From positions 285,632 to 349,631 of the forward strand of contig NZ_VFWX01000003.1 of assembly GCF_006442965.1 (NCBI RefSeq): DNA of 64,000 nucleotides, written 5' to 3'. Of the stretch, positions 8,476 to 17,900 are shown piece after piece. The translations under genes were made by a program, and so were the position numbers. Below the pieces are notes generated by a model. The model ran no database searches. It was not told the origin of the DNA and saw only the letters and a list, made by a program, of their open reading frames with translations. The first letter of the stretch is position 1, and each line of letters opens with the position of its first letter. Source of the stretch: Mesorhizobium sp. CU3. Its GTDB lineage: Bacteria > Pseudomonadota > Alphaproteobacteria > Rhizobiales > Rhizobiaceae.

Positions 8476-9861
8476 TCAGAGCCGCCTGGGGAGGCTGATC
8501 CTGACCCGCAAGCCACCGAGCTTGGCAGCTGTCAGAAGCACAAGATCGCCGCCATAAAGCTGCGTCAGTTCCGACGCGATCGGCAGGCCGAAGCCATATC
8601 CAGGTGCGGCCTCGTCAATCCGCTTTCCCGGGCGCAGGACCTCTGGGATCGCGGCAGCGTCCAGGCCGGGACCGTCGTCGTCGATCTCGATGATCACCTG
8701 TCGTTGATCTGTACTGACGCCCAACGCAACGCGCGACCCGGCCCACTTGCTGGCATTGTCGAGGACGTTGCCAAAAATCTCGTCGAAATCCTGGGCTTCG
8801 ACAGCCACGGCGACATCGTTCAGGACCTGGACCTCATAGCTGAGGTGCCGGTCACGATAGATGGTCGCCATCATGTTCGTGATATCGCCAAGCCTCTCGG
8901 AAACGTTTGTAGAGGTTCGCGCCGGACCGGCCAGTGCAGCCACTCGAGCGCGCGCAAGGTGGTGACGGATAAGCCGCTCCATGAGCTCGAGCTGGGCGCG
9001 CATCGACGCCGACCCCTCTTCCATGGAGCTTTCCAAGCCGAGACTGAGTGAGGCCAACGGCGTCTTGAGACCATGAGCAAGGTTGGCGACGTGGCGTCGG
9101 GCGCGGGCCAGCCCTTCCGCATTTTCGGTCAGGAGACTATTGACCTCTTCAACCAGAGGGATGACCTCGATTGGCTGATCCTTTGGAACGGTGGTGCGCG
9201 TTCCTGCTCGTACATCGGCAAGGTCCGCGCGTAGCCGGGCAAGCGGCCGTAGGCCGAGCCGAACCTGGGCCAGCATGGCGCCAACCAGCAGAATTCCAAG
9301 GACGGCCAGTGCTGCTGCAAGGGGAAACAGGGCTTCACGCAACGGAGCATAGATCGCCGTGTATGGCGCCGTGGCTGCGATGGTCAAAGTCCCATTCCCA
9401 AATGGGACGTCAAGGATGCGCCAATGCAGATACTCACCCCCCGCAGTCGGGCCATCTGCCGGACGTGGTCGGCCGAACGACCGGATTGCTCCCAGCCATT
9501 CGGAGAGGCCAGAAAGTTGGTGAAGCGGGCCCGTCGGCTTCGGGGGTGGGATCGGGACATTGTCGCGCATGGATGGCGACGCAAGTCGCCCGCCCTGCCC
9601 CACAATCTGCCAGGTCCAACCTGAACCCGCGCGATCAAATGGAGGGCCGCTCAATGCCGGGCCTACTGCAAGGCGCCCTGTGCCATCTCTCGTCAGGGCG
9701 CTCGAAAGGGCCGCGATCTGCGCATCGAGGCGCTGATCGATTTGCCCGATGACAAACCGTTCGAGGATGATTGCGATGGCAATGCCGGCAATGACGAGCG
9801 CGGCCACCATCCCCACGATGGCCGCCAAACGCAACCTTCCGGCGAGCGAACGCGGCATCAT
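8476..9861 (-). CDS. Sensor histidine kinase (PhoQ/QseC-like)
   Basis: A 461-residue membrane sensor kinase. TM helices lie at about 11-33 and 178-200 and enclose a 140-residue periplasmic sensor domain, followed by a HAMP-like linker. The phospho-accepting H263 is in the H-box LAHGLKTPLASL. The ATPase core shows the N-box EIFGNVLDNASKW (about 361-373), G1 DDDGPGL (394-400) and G2 GYGFGL (421-426). All key residues are present. The ATG overlaps the response-regulator stop (ATGA), so the pair is translationally coupled. It is inferred to control the downstream permease and RND genes. The stimulus is unknown; the proline-rich sensor domain gives no clear metal site. Confidence 0.93.
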   Translation of the reverse strand: MMPRSLAGRLRLAAIVGMVAALVIAGIAIAIILERFVIGQIDQRLDAQIAALSSALTRDGTGRLAVGPALSGPPFDRAGSGWTWQIVGQGGRLASPSMRDNVPIPPPKPTGPLHQLSGLSEWLGAIRSFGRPRPADGPTAGGEYLHWRILDVPFGNGTLTIAATAPYTAIYAPLREALFPLAAALAVLGILLVGAMLAQVRLGLRPLARLRADLADVRAGTRTTVPKDQPIEVIPLVEEVNSLLTENAEGLARARRHVANLAHGLKTPLASLSLGLESSMEEGSASMRAQLELMERLIRHHLARARVAALAGPARTSTNVSERLGDITNMMATIYRDRHLSYEVQVLNDVAVAVEAQDFDEIFGNVLDNASKWAGSRVALGVSTDQRQVIIEIDDDGPGLDAAAIPEVLRPGKRIDEAAPGYGFGLPIASELTQLYGGDLVLLTAAKLGGLRVRISLPRRL

Positions 9862-10529
9862 TGCCGTGACGCACTCGCGGTCAACCGGTAACCGAGCCCG
9901 CGAACCGTCTCGATAAGGTCATGACCGATCTTGCGCCGCAGCCTGGCGATGATCACCTCGAGCGAATTGGAGTCAACTTCGGCATCACCGTCGTAAACGC
10001 GATCGAGGAGATCCATCCGTCCTACCACGATCTCCTTGCGCATGATGAGGCTGGACAGGACGCGCCACTCCAGCCCCGTCAACTTCAACGGCAAGCCATC
10101 CAGTTCAAACGTGCCCAATTGCGCATCGAAGGCGATCGGGCCGCAGACGACGCGCGTACGGGCATGTCCTGCTGCGCGGCGGACCAAAGCGCGCATGCGC
10201 ATAATCAGTTCCTCGGTGCGAAAGGGCTTGGTAAGATAGTCGTCCGCGCCGGCCTTGAAGCCTTCAACTTTCTCCGACCAACCGTCACGGGCGGTCAGGA
10301 TCAGAACAGGCAGAGCCCGCCCGGCATCGCGCCACGCTTTCAGGACGACGCTGCCGTCGACTTTCGGCAGCCCGAGGTCAAGAACGGCAATGTCGTAAGC
10401 GCCCGTTTCGCCGAGATGCTGGCCGTCCTCGCCATTACGGGCAATGTCGACGACGAAGTTTTCCTGGCGCAGCGCGTCGGCGAGTTGCGTCGCGATCGAC
10501 CGGTCGTCCTCGACAAGCAGCACTTTCAT
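9858..10529 (-). CDS. OmpR-family response regulator
   Basis: A 223-residue regulator with an N-terminal receiver domain (acidic pocket VEDD, phospho-acceptor in AVLDLGLPKVDG near residue 51, the conserved K of DDYLTKPFR) and a C-terminal winged-helix DNA-binding domain (ELDGLPLKLTGLEWRVLSSL...SLEVIIARLRRKIGHDLIETVRGLGYRL). Length is standard for the PhoP/QseB group. It is the first gene of the string regulator-kinase-permease-adaptor-RND pump, and is transcribed away from the OB-fold gene at 10655. The 125-base gap between them carries repeated TTCAGG motifs that could be its binding site. Confidence 0.95.
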   Translation of the reverse strand: MKVLLVEDDRSIATQLADALRQENFVVDIARNGEDGQHLGETGAYDIAVLDLGLPKVDGSVVLKAWRDAGRALPVLILTARDGWSEKVEGFKAGADDYLTKPFRTEELIMRMRALVRRAAGHARTRVVCGPIAFDAQLGTFELDGLPLKLTGLEWRVLSSLIMRKEIVVGRMDLLDRVYDGDAEVDSNSLEVIIARLRRKIGHDLIETVRGLGYRLTASASRQ

Positions 10530-10578
10530 CCGAGCCTCATTCTCCTATCCGGCTGGTAGGCTTGCCACCTTAACTGGA

Positions 10579-10610
10579 CCTGAACGGCGCGGTTCAGGGT
10601 GGGTTTCAGG
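10579..10610. promoter_or_regulatory. Repeated TTCAGG motifs in the divergent promoter region
   Basis: The 125-base gap between the response regulator and the OB-fold gene contains CCTGAAC at 10579-10585, GTTCAGG at 10592-10598 (an inverted repeat) and a further TTCAGG at 10605-10610, the last two starting 12 bases apart. OmpR-type regulators bind short direct repeats about one helical turn apart. Binding by the adjacent regulator is an inference. Confidence 0.4.
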
Positions 10611-10654
10611 CCCTGGCCTAAAAGCGGTTCCATCCCAACCAGAAGGACAGGACC

Positions 10655-11146
10655 ATGAAAAATACCCCCGAGAACGAAACGGCCCCCGAAGTGGTTGCTG
10701 AAAAACGTCGGCCTTACCTGACGAGTGTTTTCGGCGCCGGCCTTATCGCATTTGGCCTTGTGGCGGGCGCTGGAGCGACGCTTTTGGCTGTCCCGCGAGC
10801 AGATGTTGTCTTGCTGCAGCCAACGTCGATCGGCTCACTCGCGCCATACAGCACGGTCGCGGTAAAAGGCAAGGTTGCGGAGGTATTCGGCAACAAGTTC
10901 GTTATCGAGGACGGCACCGGCCGCGCATTGGTTGAAACCGGCCCACGTGGCGACAACGCCAAGCTGGTTGCGGCTGGTGAAACCCTCACGGTTCAGGGCC
11001 ATTTCGATGACGGGTTCATCCATGGCGATTTGCTTGTTCATGCGGACGGACATGCCGAGAGCCTGAAGCCCCCGCGACCGGGTCCGCGTGGCCTCGTGGA
11101 TCGGCTGCGCGAGCCAGAGTTGGGTCCAGCGGCTCCCGGTGCATAA
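10655..11146 (+). CDS. Membrane-anchored OB-fold (BOF/YgiW-like) protein
   Basis: A 163-residue protein with a cytoplasmic N-terminus, one membrane helix or uncleaved signal (about 23-46, SVFGAGLIAFGLVAGAGATLL) and an exported OB-fold-like domain (VAVKGKVAEVFGNKFVIEDGTGRALV). A proline-rich tail follows. OB-fold proteins of the YgiW type often sit next to QseBC/PhoPQ-like two-component genes, and here the gene is divergent from such a pair. It may be a periplasmic accessory to the sensor; this is inference. AGAAGGACAGGACC precedes the ATG. The 718 bases to 11864 hold no gene I can support. Confidence 0.7.
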   Translation: MKNTPENETAPEVVAEKRRPYLTSVFGAGLIAFGLVAGAGATLLAVPRADVVLLQPTSIGSLAPYSTVAVKGKVAEVFGNKFVIEDGTGRALVETGPRGDNAKLVAAGETLTVQGHFDDGFIHGDLLVHADGHAESLKPPRPGPRGLVDRLREPELGPAAPGA

Positions 11147-11864
11147 CAGGATCGCAAAGTAGGATATTCGTCGCCCCGATGTTCGTCCGTTCTTGGGGCG
11201 ACGATTGTCACCCTTGTCAGCTATAGGCGCAAAGCTGCGATTTGTGCCATGCAACAAGGAGACGCCGGCAGGTTGCGGGCGGCGAAGGCTTCGAGGTCAA
11301 TCGCCCGCAAGCATGGTATCATCGGTTATACACCAGCGGATCGGCAACGACCGCGAAAAGCTCAATGCCAGTGCGCAGAGACTAGGAAAATAAGCTGCGC
11401 GTCGGCTTATCGCGTTGGACAATCCGGTTGGTAAGAGCAGTTCGCTGAGGAAGTCAGTGTCGTATGATCTCGCAATCAAAGGGTCTTCACCGCTACGAAG
11501 CCCGCCTCAAGCGGCGGGGCTAAACTCGCGCCCATCTTTGCAGGGCACGATACATTTCTTCACCTCGTTCCGGGCCGCGATAGTGATTCCCAACGCCAAC
11601 GAAGATGCACAGTGCCCGCCATTTGGCGACGACCCGCGAAATGTCTGCAAAACGCGCAGCACACCGACGCGGCGCGACCAAGACAGCCGCGTACGCGTCC
11701 TATGAAGGGCGAGGACACCGAGGGAACCACGTCGTGGACACGCCGAACGCGATGCCCGGGCGCGACCCGGACCAGTTCGACGCAACACGCCTGGTCGCTG
11801 ATATTGCCTGGCAGCGACGGAAGCAAGGCTTGCAGCGGGAGCTTGGGGCCACCATCTCGGCAGG

Positions 11865-12047
11865 TTAGTGACGCCGCTTGTGCGGCTTTTTTTTCAATCG
11901 CTCCATGAGTTCGCGCAGCTGATCAGGAAGCCAACCTTCAATTTTGAACAGAGGCAGACTTCGCAAGTATCGACGCATCATCTTGTTGGAAAACTGCCTT
12001 CGCAGGAGCGCGGCAAGTCTATCGTTTTTGGGTGGACATTGCGGCAT
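11865..12047 (-). CDS. Small basic protein, hypothetical
   Basis: A 60-residue ORF (MPQCPPKNDRLAALLRRQF) with the helical run RYLRSLPLFKIEGWLPDQLRELMERL and a lysine-rich tail. The second half resembles, loosely, the helix pattern of NepR-type anti-sigma factors (LPDxLxxLxxxL), but the match is too short to assign. It lies 31 bases downstream of another small gene on the same strand. Its last codons coincide with a weak plus-strand stem followed by eight T residues. Confidence 0.5.
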   Translation of the reverse strand: MPQCPPKNDRLAALLRRQFSNKMMRRYLRSLPLFKIEGWLPDQLRELMERLKKKPHKRRH

Positions 12048-12078
12048 GGCGACCAGCGTCCTTTTGCTGACAACTCGG

Positions 12079-12282
12079 CTAATTTCTCTTGGTTCCGCGC
12101 GTATCTCTAATGTGGCTTCGCTCGTGCGGATCGATTTCCCGGACGATCTCGGAAGCTTCTCCGTCATATTCGTCGGCGCGCACCACCGTGAGTGTTCCGT
12201 CGCCGGCGCGGAAGATGACGATGCTGACCATCAGGCTGGTGGCGAGGCTGAAGGCGAAGGCGTTGGCTTCCATGAGGGACAT
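12079..12282 (-). CDS. Small conserved rhizobial protein, one membrane segment
   Basis: A 67-residue protein starting MSLMEANAFAFSLATSLMVS, with a single hydrophobic segment at about 9-26 (FAFSLATSLMVSIVIFRAG) and an acidic tail (VRADEYDGEASEIVREIDP). This layout matches a family of small hypothetical proteins common in Mesorhizobium; function unknown. The start at 12282 is supported by GGAG upstream; the longer frame to 12363 adds a non-conserved arginine-rich stretch. Bases 12283-12631 contain no gene I can support. Confidence 0.6.
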   Translation of the reverse strand: MSLMEANAFAFSLATSLMVSIVIFRAGDGTLTVVRADEYDGEASEIVREIDPHERSHIRDTRGTKRN

Positions 12283-12631
12283 TTTTCCGGCTCCTGTTCT
12301 GGAAGCGGGGAGCGATCCCCGCGTGACAGGCGCCCGATGTGTCCGGCCGAGGGCCGCAATCACCGTGGAGGCAAGGCCGAAAACGGCGGCACGCTTGCGT
12401 AGTCCGACCCTTTACGGGTTGATGGCACCAGGCCCTCGTACCGGACCAAGGAATTGCGCCGACAAACGCGGCGATCGGTTCCCTGGTCTCCATTCTCAGG
12501 ACGAGATGAGATCTCGTGGTCTGCCGCCTCGCGTTCATCGACGCCAGATCGGCAGGAGCAGTCGTCCGAACGCGCCGACAGCGACGGAACTCAGAACCAA
12601 ATGCCTTGAGACGATTGGGCTGGTGGCTCCT

Positions 12632-13561
12632 TCACGCGGCGCCGAACTTCATCACCGGAATGCCGAGCCTGCGAGCCTTGTCGGCGAGGTTGTCCTGAAT
12701 GCCGGAGCCGGGAAAATGAATGACGCCAATCGGCAAGCTGTCGAGCATGGCGTCGTTGCGCTTGAAGGGCGCGGCCTTGGCATGCCTGGTCCAGTCGGGT
12801 TTGAAGGCAATCTGTGGCACCTTGCGGCTGTGAGCCCATTTGGCCGCTATCAACTCGGCACCTTTTGGTGATCCGCCGTGGAGCAGGACCATGTCCGGAT
12901 GCTTGCTATGGACCTGGTCGAGTTTGGCCCAGATCAGCCGATGATCGTTGAAATCGAGCCCTCCGGTGAAGGCGACTTTCGGTCCGGGCGGCAGCAGCAC
13001 CTGAGCGTCTGCATGCTTCCTCGCGGCAACGAAATCCCGGCTGTCGATCATTGCCGCGGTCAGGTTGCGATGGTTGACGACGGATCCCGAACGCGGGCGC
13101 CAGATCGAGTGGGTGTGACGCTCGTAATGCTCGGCGGCCTGGTCGCGCATCAATTCGAAGGCGTTGCGGCGTTCGAGCAGCGTCTGACCTTGGGCGATGA
13201 GGCGCTCGAGCTCGACCGACTTGACCTCGGATCCGTCCTGCTCGCGCTGCAGTCGCTGCTGGCCGAGTTCGTTTTCATCGAGCTCGCGTTCGATCCGCTT
13301 GGTCGCGCGATGGAACAGATTGACCGTACCCCACAGCAGCTCCTCGAGGTCGGGTTCAAGGCGTGTGTCGGCCATCGCCACCACGAGAGCGTCGAAGATG
13401 TCGGCGATGCTGGCTGCCACGACACGGCCCTCGGGAAGCGGGCGCGGATCTGGTTCGTCGTCGAAGGGACGGTAGCCGTAGAGCTGAAGCTCCTGAAGGA
13501 CGTGGTCCATGGGTGATGATGCGGGCTGCGGCTCATAATCGGTATCGTGCTCGGAGCTCAT
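12632..13561 (-). CDS. DUF2493 (SLOG/YspA-like) domain protein
   Basis: A 309-residue protein. The N-terminal 170 residues are largely helical and charged. The C-terminal third has the DUF2493 Rossmann-like fold: KVAFTGGLDFNDHRLIW, a typical first strand and glycine turn, then MVLLHGGSPKGAELIAAKWA and GVIHFPGSGIQDNLADKAR. SLOG-type domains bind nucleotides or derivatives; what this one does on mobile elements is not known. The gene belongs to the conserved block ArdC-ParB-strawberry notch-Toprim-DUF2493, and is separated from the Toprim gene by 356 bases of non-coding, hairpin-rich sequence. Confidence 0.88.
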   Translation of the reverse strand: MSSEHDTDYEPQPASSPMDHVLQELQLYGYRPFDDEPDPRPLPEGRVVAASIADIFDALVVAMADTRLEPDLEELLWGTVNLFHRATKRIERELDENELGQQRLQREQDGSEVKSVELERLIAQGQTLLERRNAFELMRDQAAEHYERHTHSIWRPRSGSVVNHRNLTAAMIDSRDFVAARKHADAQVLLPPGPKVAFTGGLDFNDHRLIWAKLDQVHSKHPDMVLLHGGSPKGAELIAAKWAHSRKVPQIAFKPDWTRHAKAAPFKRNDAMLDSLPIGVIHFPGSGIQDNLADKARRLGIPVMKFGAA

Positions 13562-13917
13562 GGTGGCTTGCCTTCGTGGGATCAGCCGCGCCCATCGCGG
13601 CCTTCATGGCGACGAAGGCGATGGACGATCCGGACTTGCATCCGAAGCGTCAGCGAAGGGCCGCAACGGCAGTGGAGGATGGCGAAGCCAGGCTATTTTG
13701 CCTCGCGATGGAAAGGCCAGAAGACGGGGTCCCGCGCGGCCCGCCGCGTGGGGTGGCAAGGGCCACCGGAAAATAGCCGGGCGCAGCCATTGCCTGTCCG
13801 GACCGGCCGGCGCCCGATCGCCCTCTGGAAGGCCGTGGGCCGGCCCTCGTCCCAGCAAAGGTCCCCCTGCGCATCGAGCGACGCATCGCCAGCATGCCAC
13901 TCCCTTCCCCTTTCCGG
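13562..13917. other. Hairpin-rich non-coding interval between Toprim and DUF2493 genes
   Basis: No convincing gene. Several GC-rich inverted repeats are visible, for example GGTGG/CCACC at 13752-13767 and CGGGCGC/GCGCCCG at 13778-13816. A 98-codon minus-strand frame (13604-13900) is proline- and arginine-rich like a codon shadow. The interval may carry a structured leader for the DUF2493 gene. Confidence 0.4.
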
Positions 13918-14976
13918 TCAGGCCGCCAGCGTCATGAAGCGTTCGACATCTTGCGCCGCGATCTGGACCCGCAGGATCCCCCTCAGGGCATCGGCGCCGA
14001 GCAGACGCAGATCCTCGTTGAAATCTCCTAGCCGCGGCGTCAGAACCATAGCCTCGATACCGGCCGCGTTGGTGCGTTCAATAAGGGTTGCCACTGCGCC
14101 CTCGCCTGCCGGATCATTGTCACGGGCGATGTAGAGCCGCCGTAAGGTGTCAGGGAACAGGATTGCGGACAGATGCGCCGCCGACAGGGCCGCGAGTGCC
14201 GGCATGGCGGGCAGGACAGTGCGTTGCGACAGCATGGTCTCGATGCCTTCGCCGGCGGCCATGACATCGCAGCAGCCGCCGAAGCGGACTGCGTGTCCAA
14301 GCAGTTCGCCCATGGCCCGTCTCGGTGTGTCGATCGGAGCGCGGCCGAGATGGGCCTCGCTGAATCCGCCAGGATCGAGCCAGGTGCGGTGGGCGCCGGT
14401 GAGCTTGCCTTTCAGATCGGTGACCGTCGCGATCATTGCCGGCCATGTTTCGGTCGGGCCGTGCTCCGGACGGTAATAGCAGCGCGGATGACACCGAAGG
14501 CACCCGGTCTCGTGCATGGCTGTAATCGCACGCGCGCGCAGATACGTCTCCACAAGCGTTCCTGGTATCGGACGCGACATGGAGACCAGCCGCCGCGCCG
14601 CTTCGGCGGAGCCGCCGGCCGCGGGAACGGCCTGGATCCTGCGCTCGTGCGGTTCGCTCGTCGGCTGGGGCATGGACAGAAAGCGGCGCGCCTCGTCGGA
14701 CACGTCCTTGAAGTCGGCCAGGCCAAGCGATTCGCGGATGACATCCAGCAGATCGCCATGCTCGCCGGTGGCGGCGTCAGTCCACTTCCCGGCGGCGCCC
14801 CTGCCGGAATCCGATCCCTTGAGACGGACAAACATCGAGCGCCCCGGCGCATTGCGGGCATCGCCAACCAGCCAGTAGCGGCCCTCGCGGCGACCATTGG
14901 AAAGGTAGCGGCGGCAAACCGCCTCCGCCCCTTGGGCGAGACGGCTTGCCAGTTCGGACGCATCGCGAGACGGCAT
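13918..14976 (-). CDS. Toprim-domain primase-like protein (DUF7146/Toprim)
   Basis: A 352-residue protein of the plasmid/ICE primase-like type. The N-terminal region (about 1-110) carries the DUF7146-like fold. A cysteine cluster TGCLRCHPRCYY at about 180 could bind zinc. The Toprim core follows: the acidic motif in VMAAGEGIETMLSQ and the D-x-D motif in LYIARDNDPAGEGAV. The start at 14976 overlaps the strawberry-notch stop by one base (TGATG), so the two are translationally coupled. Likely works on DNA during replication or transfer of the element. Confidence 0.9.
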   Translation of the reverse strand: MPSRDASELASRLAQGAEAVCRRYLSNGRREGRYWLVGDARNAPGRSMFVRLKGSDSGRGAAGKWTDAATGEHGDLLDVIRESLGLADFKDVSDEARRFLSMPQPTSEPHERRIQAVPAAGGSAEAARRLVSMSRPIPGTLVETYLRARAITAMHETGCLRCHPRCYYRPEHGPTETWPAMIATVTDLKGKLTGAHRTWLDPGGFSEAHLGRAPIDTPRRAMGELLGHAVRFGGCCDVMAAGEGIETMLSQRTVLPAMPALAALSAAHLSAILFPDTLRRLYIARDNDPAGEGAVATLIERTNAAGIEAMVLTPRLGDFNEDLRLLGADALRGILRVQIAAQDVERFMTLAA

Positions 14977-17900
14977 CAGCTGGGCTCCCTCTCGCTGATG
15001 CGCTCGATCGGATGACGCTCGATGACCTTGGCGAGGACCGTGGGCCCGCTCGCGTCCGTCGGCACGAACATGCGCAGCCTCCAGGATATGATCTCGTGGA
15101 AAAGCCCGTAGGCCGTCAGCCGCTCGCGCATCGTATCGGTGAAGCCCGACAGCTCGATGCGATTGGCGCCCATGACGCGGACGCGGCGCAGATGAAGTCC
15201 CTCGGTAAGGTCGAGCATCGTTCGTCCATCCACAAGGGCGTTGAAGGCGTCTTGTGTCGTCAGCGTGCTGACGCCGGTTGCGAGCGCACCGGCGGCCCAT
15301 GTGGCCGAAACCCGGCGGCCGATGATACGCTCGCCCTCGTCGGTCTGGAGCCGATAGACCCGGCTCGACTCGTTTGGAAGCCGTTTCCAGATCGGCAGGA
15401 GCAGCCCGGCGACGATGTGGATGGTCGAGTCCGAGAATGCAGTGACACCCGCGACTTCGGCGCTCCAGGCAGTGGTGAAGGTCTCGCGCTCAGCCTGCTG
15501 CCAATGACTGTCCTCCATCATGCGCAGGGAGGCATGGTGCTGTTCCATCGGTCGGATCAGCCGGACCCGCCGCTCGATTTCGCCATCATCGAGCATGAAC
15601 GATGGCGCGGGAACCTGGATGGCGGCGCGGCCTGAGCGTTCGTTGACCAAAAGGATGGCCCGCTGGTCGACGAGCTGGGCGACAGCGTCCTCTACGGGCA
15701 TGGGTCGGTTGCGCTGGCGCTGCTTGATGGTGAGTAGCTGCGTTTCGGCGCCAGTGCCTGGATGGGTGTAGATCGCCCGCCGATCGGTGACGACGAAGCT
15801 CTCCGCCCGCAGCGTTTCGAGCCCAAGATCATAGACCCCAGCTGCGATGGCGCCTTCCACCTTGGCTGTGAGCAGCTGCTCGAAAGCCGTGAACAGGATG
15901 TCCTGCAGTTCGACGGTGAGCGCCAGCAGGCGATTGAGGAACGTGGTGATCGGCGGCAGCTCGTCCTTGATGCCATTCTCGTCGGTCAGCGTCAGCCCCG
16001 TGGTCTGCTCGAATAGCTCGAGCGAGCAGTCCTCCACCTTGCCACGCACGATCAGCAGATAGAGCTGGCGCAGCGCATCGTGCGCATAATGCGATTCCAG
16101 ATTGTCCTCTGGCCTAAACAGGCCCTGCCCGCCGGTTTGGCGCTGGCCCCGTGTGATGGCGCCCAGCGTGTCGAGACGTCGGGCAATCGTGGAGAGGAAG
16201 CGTTTCTCCGCTTTCACGTTGGTGGCGATCGGCCGGAAAAGCGGCGGCTGGGCCTGGTTGGTCCGATGCGTGCGGCCGAGACCCTGGATGGCGGTATCGG
16301 CCTTCCAGCCAGGCTCGAGAAGATAGTGGACGCGCAGGCGCGTGTTCCGCGCCGAAAGCTCCGCGTGGTAGCTGCGGCCTGTCCCGCCGGCATCGCTGAA
16401 CACCAGGATGCGCTTGACGTCATCCATGAAGGCCTGCGTCTCGGCGAGATTGGCCGATGCTGCGCGGCCCTCGACCATCAGGCGATCACCCTTTCTGACG
16501 ATGCGTCGAGAGCGGCCCGTCACCTCCGCCACCATGTCGGTGCCGAAGCGCTGGACGATCTGGTCGAGCGCACCAGGAACCGGTGGCAAGCTGGCCAGCT
16601 TCTCGATCAGGGCCGTGCGGCGCGCGACCGCCTCGCGGCTTTCAACGGGTTGGCCGTCGCGAAACACCGGCCTCGACGACAGGTTCCCTTCCGAATCCGT
16701 GAAGGGTTCGTAGAGTTGAACTGGAAAAGAATGCTCGAGGTAATCGAGCACATATTCGCGCGGCGTGATGTCGACGCGGACATCGTTCCATTCCTGTGCC
16801 GGCACCTCGGCCAGCCTGCGTTCCATCAGCGCCTCGCCGGTGGAGACGATCTGAATCACCGCCGAATGCCCGGACTGGAGATCCTGCTCGATCGAGCGGA
16901 TCAGCGTCGGCGTCTTCATCGACGTCAGCAGGTGACCGAAGAAGCGCTGCTTGGCGCTTTCGAAAGCCGAGCGCGCGGCCGACTTGGCCTGGCGGTTCAA
17001 CGTGCCGCTGTCGCCGGTAATGTTGGCGGCCTGCATGGCCGCGTCGAGATGGTTGTGAATAACGGTGAAGGCGCCGGCGTAGGCATCGTAGATCCGCCGT
17101 TGCTCAGGCGTCAGTTCATGCTCGACCAGTTCATATTCGACGCCGTCGAAGGACAGCGAGCGTGCCGTGTAGAGGCCAAGCGCTCGAAGATCCCGGGCGA
17201 GCACCTCCATTGCCGCCACGCCACCCGCCTCGATCGCCTCGACGAACTCCGCGCGGGTCGAGAAAGGGAAGTCCTCGCCGCCCCAGAGACCAAGCCTCTG
17301 GGCGTAGGCCAGATTGGCGACGGTGGTCGCTCCGGTGGCGGAGACATACACCACACGGGCGCCGGGCAAGGCATGTTGCAGGCGCAAGCCGGCGCGGCCC
17401 TGCTGCGAGGGCGCGACATCGCCACGCTCTCCCTTGCCGCCGCCGGCATTCTGCATGGCGTGCGCCTCGTCGAATATGAGCACTCCGTCGAAGTCCGACC
17501 CCAACCATTCGACGATCTGCCTGACGCGCGAAACCTTCTCGCCGCGGTCGTCGGAGCGCAGCGTGGCATAGGTTGTAAAAAGGATGCCTTCGGGAAGCGT
17601 GATGGTGCGCCCTTGTGGGAAACGCGATAGCGGCGTGACCAGCAGACGCTCCATGCCAAGTGCGGCCCAGTCGCGCTGTGCGTCTTCAAGCAGCTTGTCG
17701 GATTTCGATATCCAAACAGCCTTCCGCCGGCCTTGCAGCCAGTTGTCGAGCACGATGCTCGCCGATTGCCGGCCCTTGCCGACGCCGGTTCCGTCGCCGA
17801 TGAAGAAGCCGCGCCGGAAGCGCACGGCTGCCGGCGCATCATCAGGTGCTGCTTTAACAAGATCGAGCGTGGGGTCGACTGACCACGATCCGGCGAGAAA

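Noticed and set aside
11605..11892. 87-codon plus-strand frame followed by a GCCGC/GCGGC stem and eight T residues
   Set aside because: The stem is only 5 bp and the T-run is the lysine codons of the minus-strand gene; the protein has no recognisable features or ribosome binding site.
16080..17630. 516-codon plus-strand frame opposite the strawberry-notch gene
   Set aside because: Antisense shadow; the minus-strand reading has clear helicase motifs.
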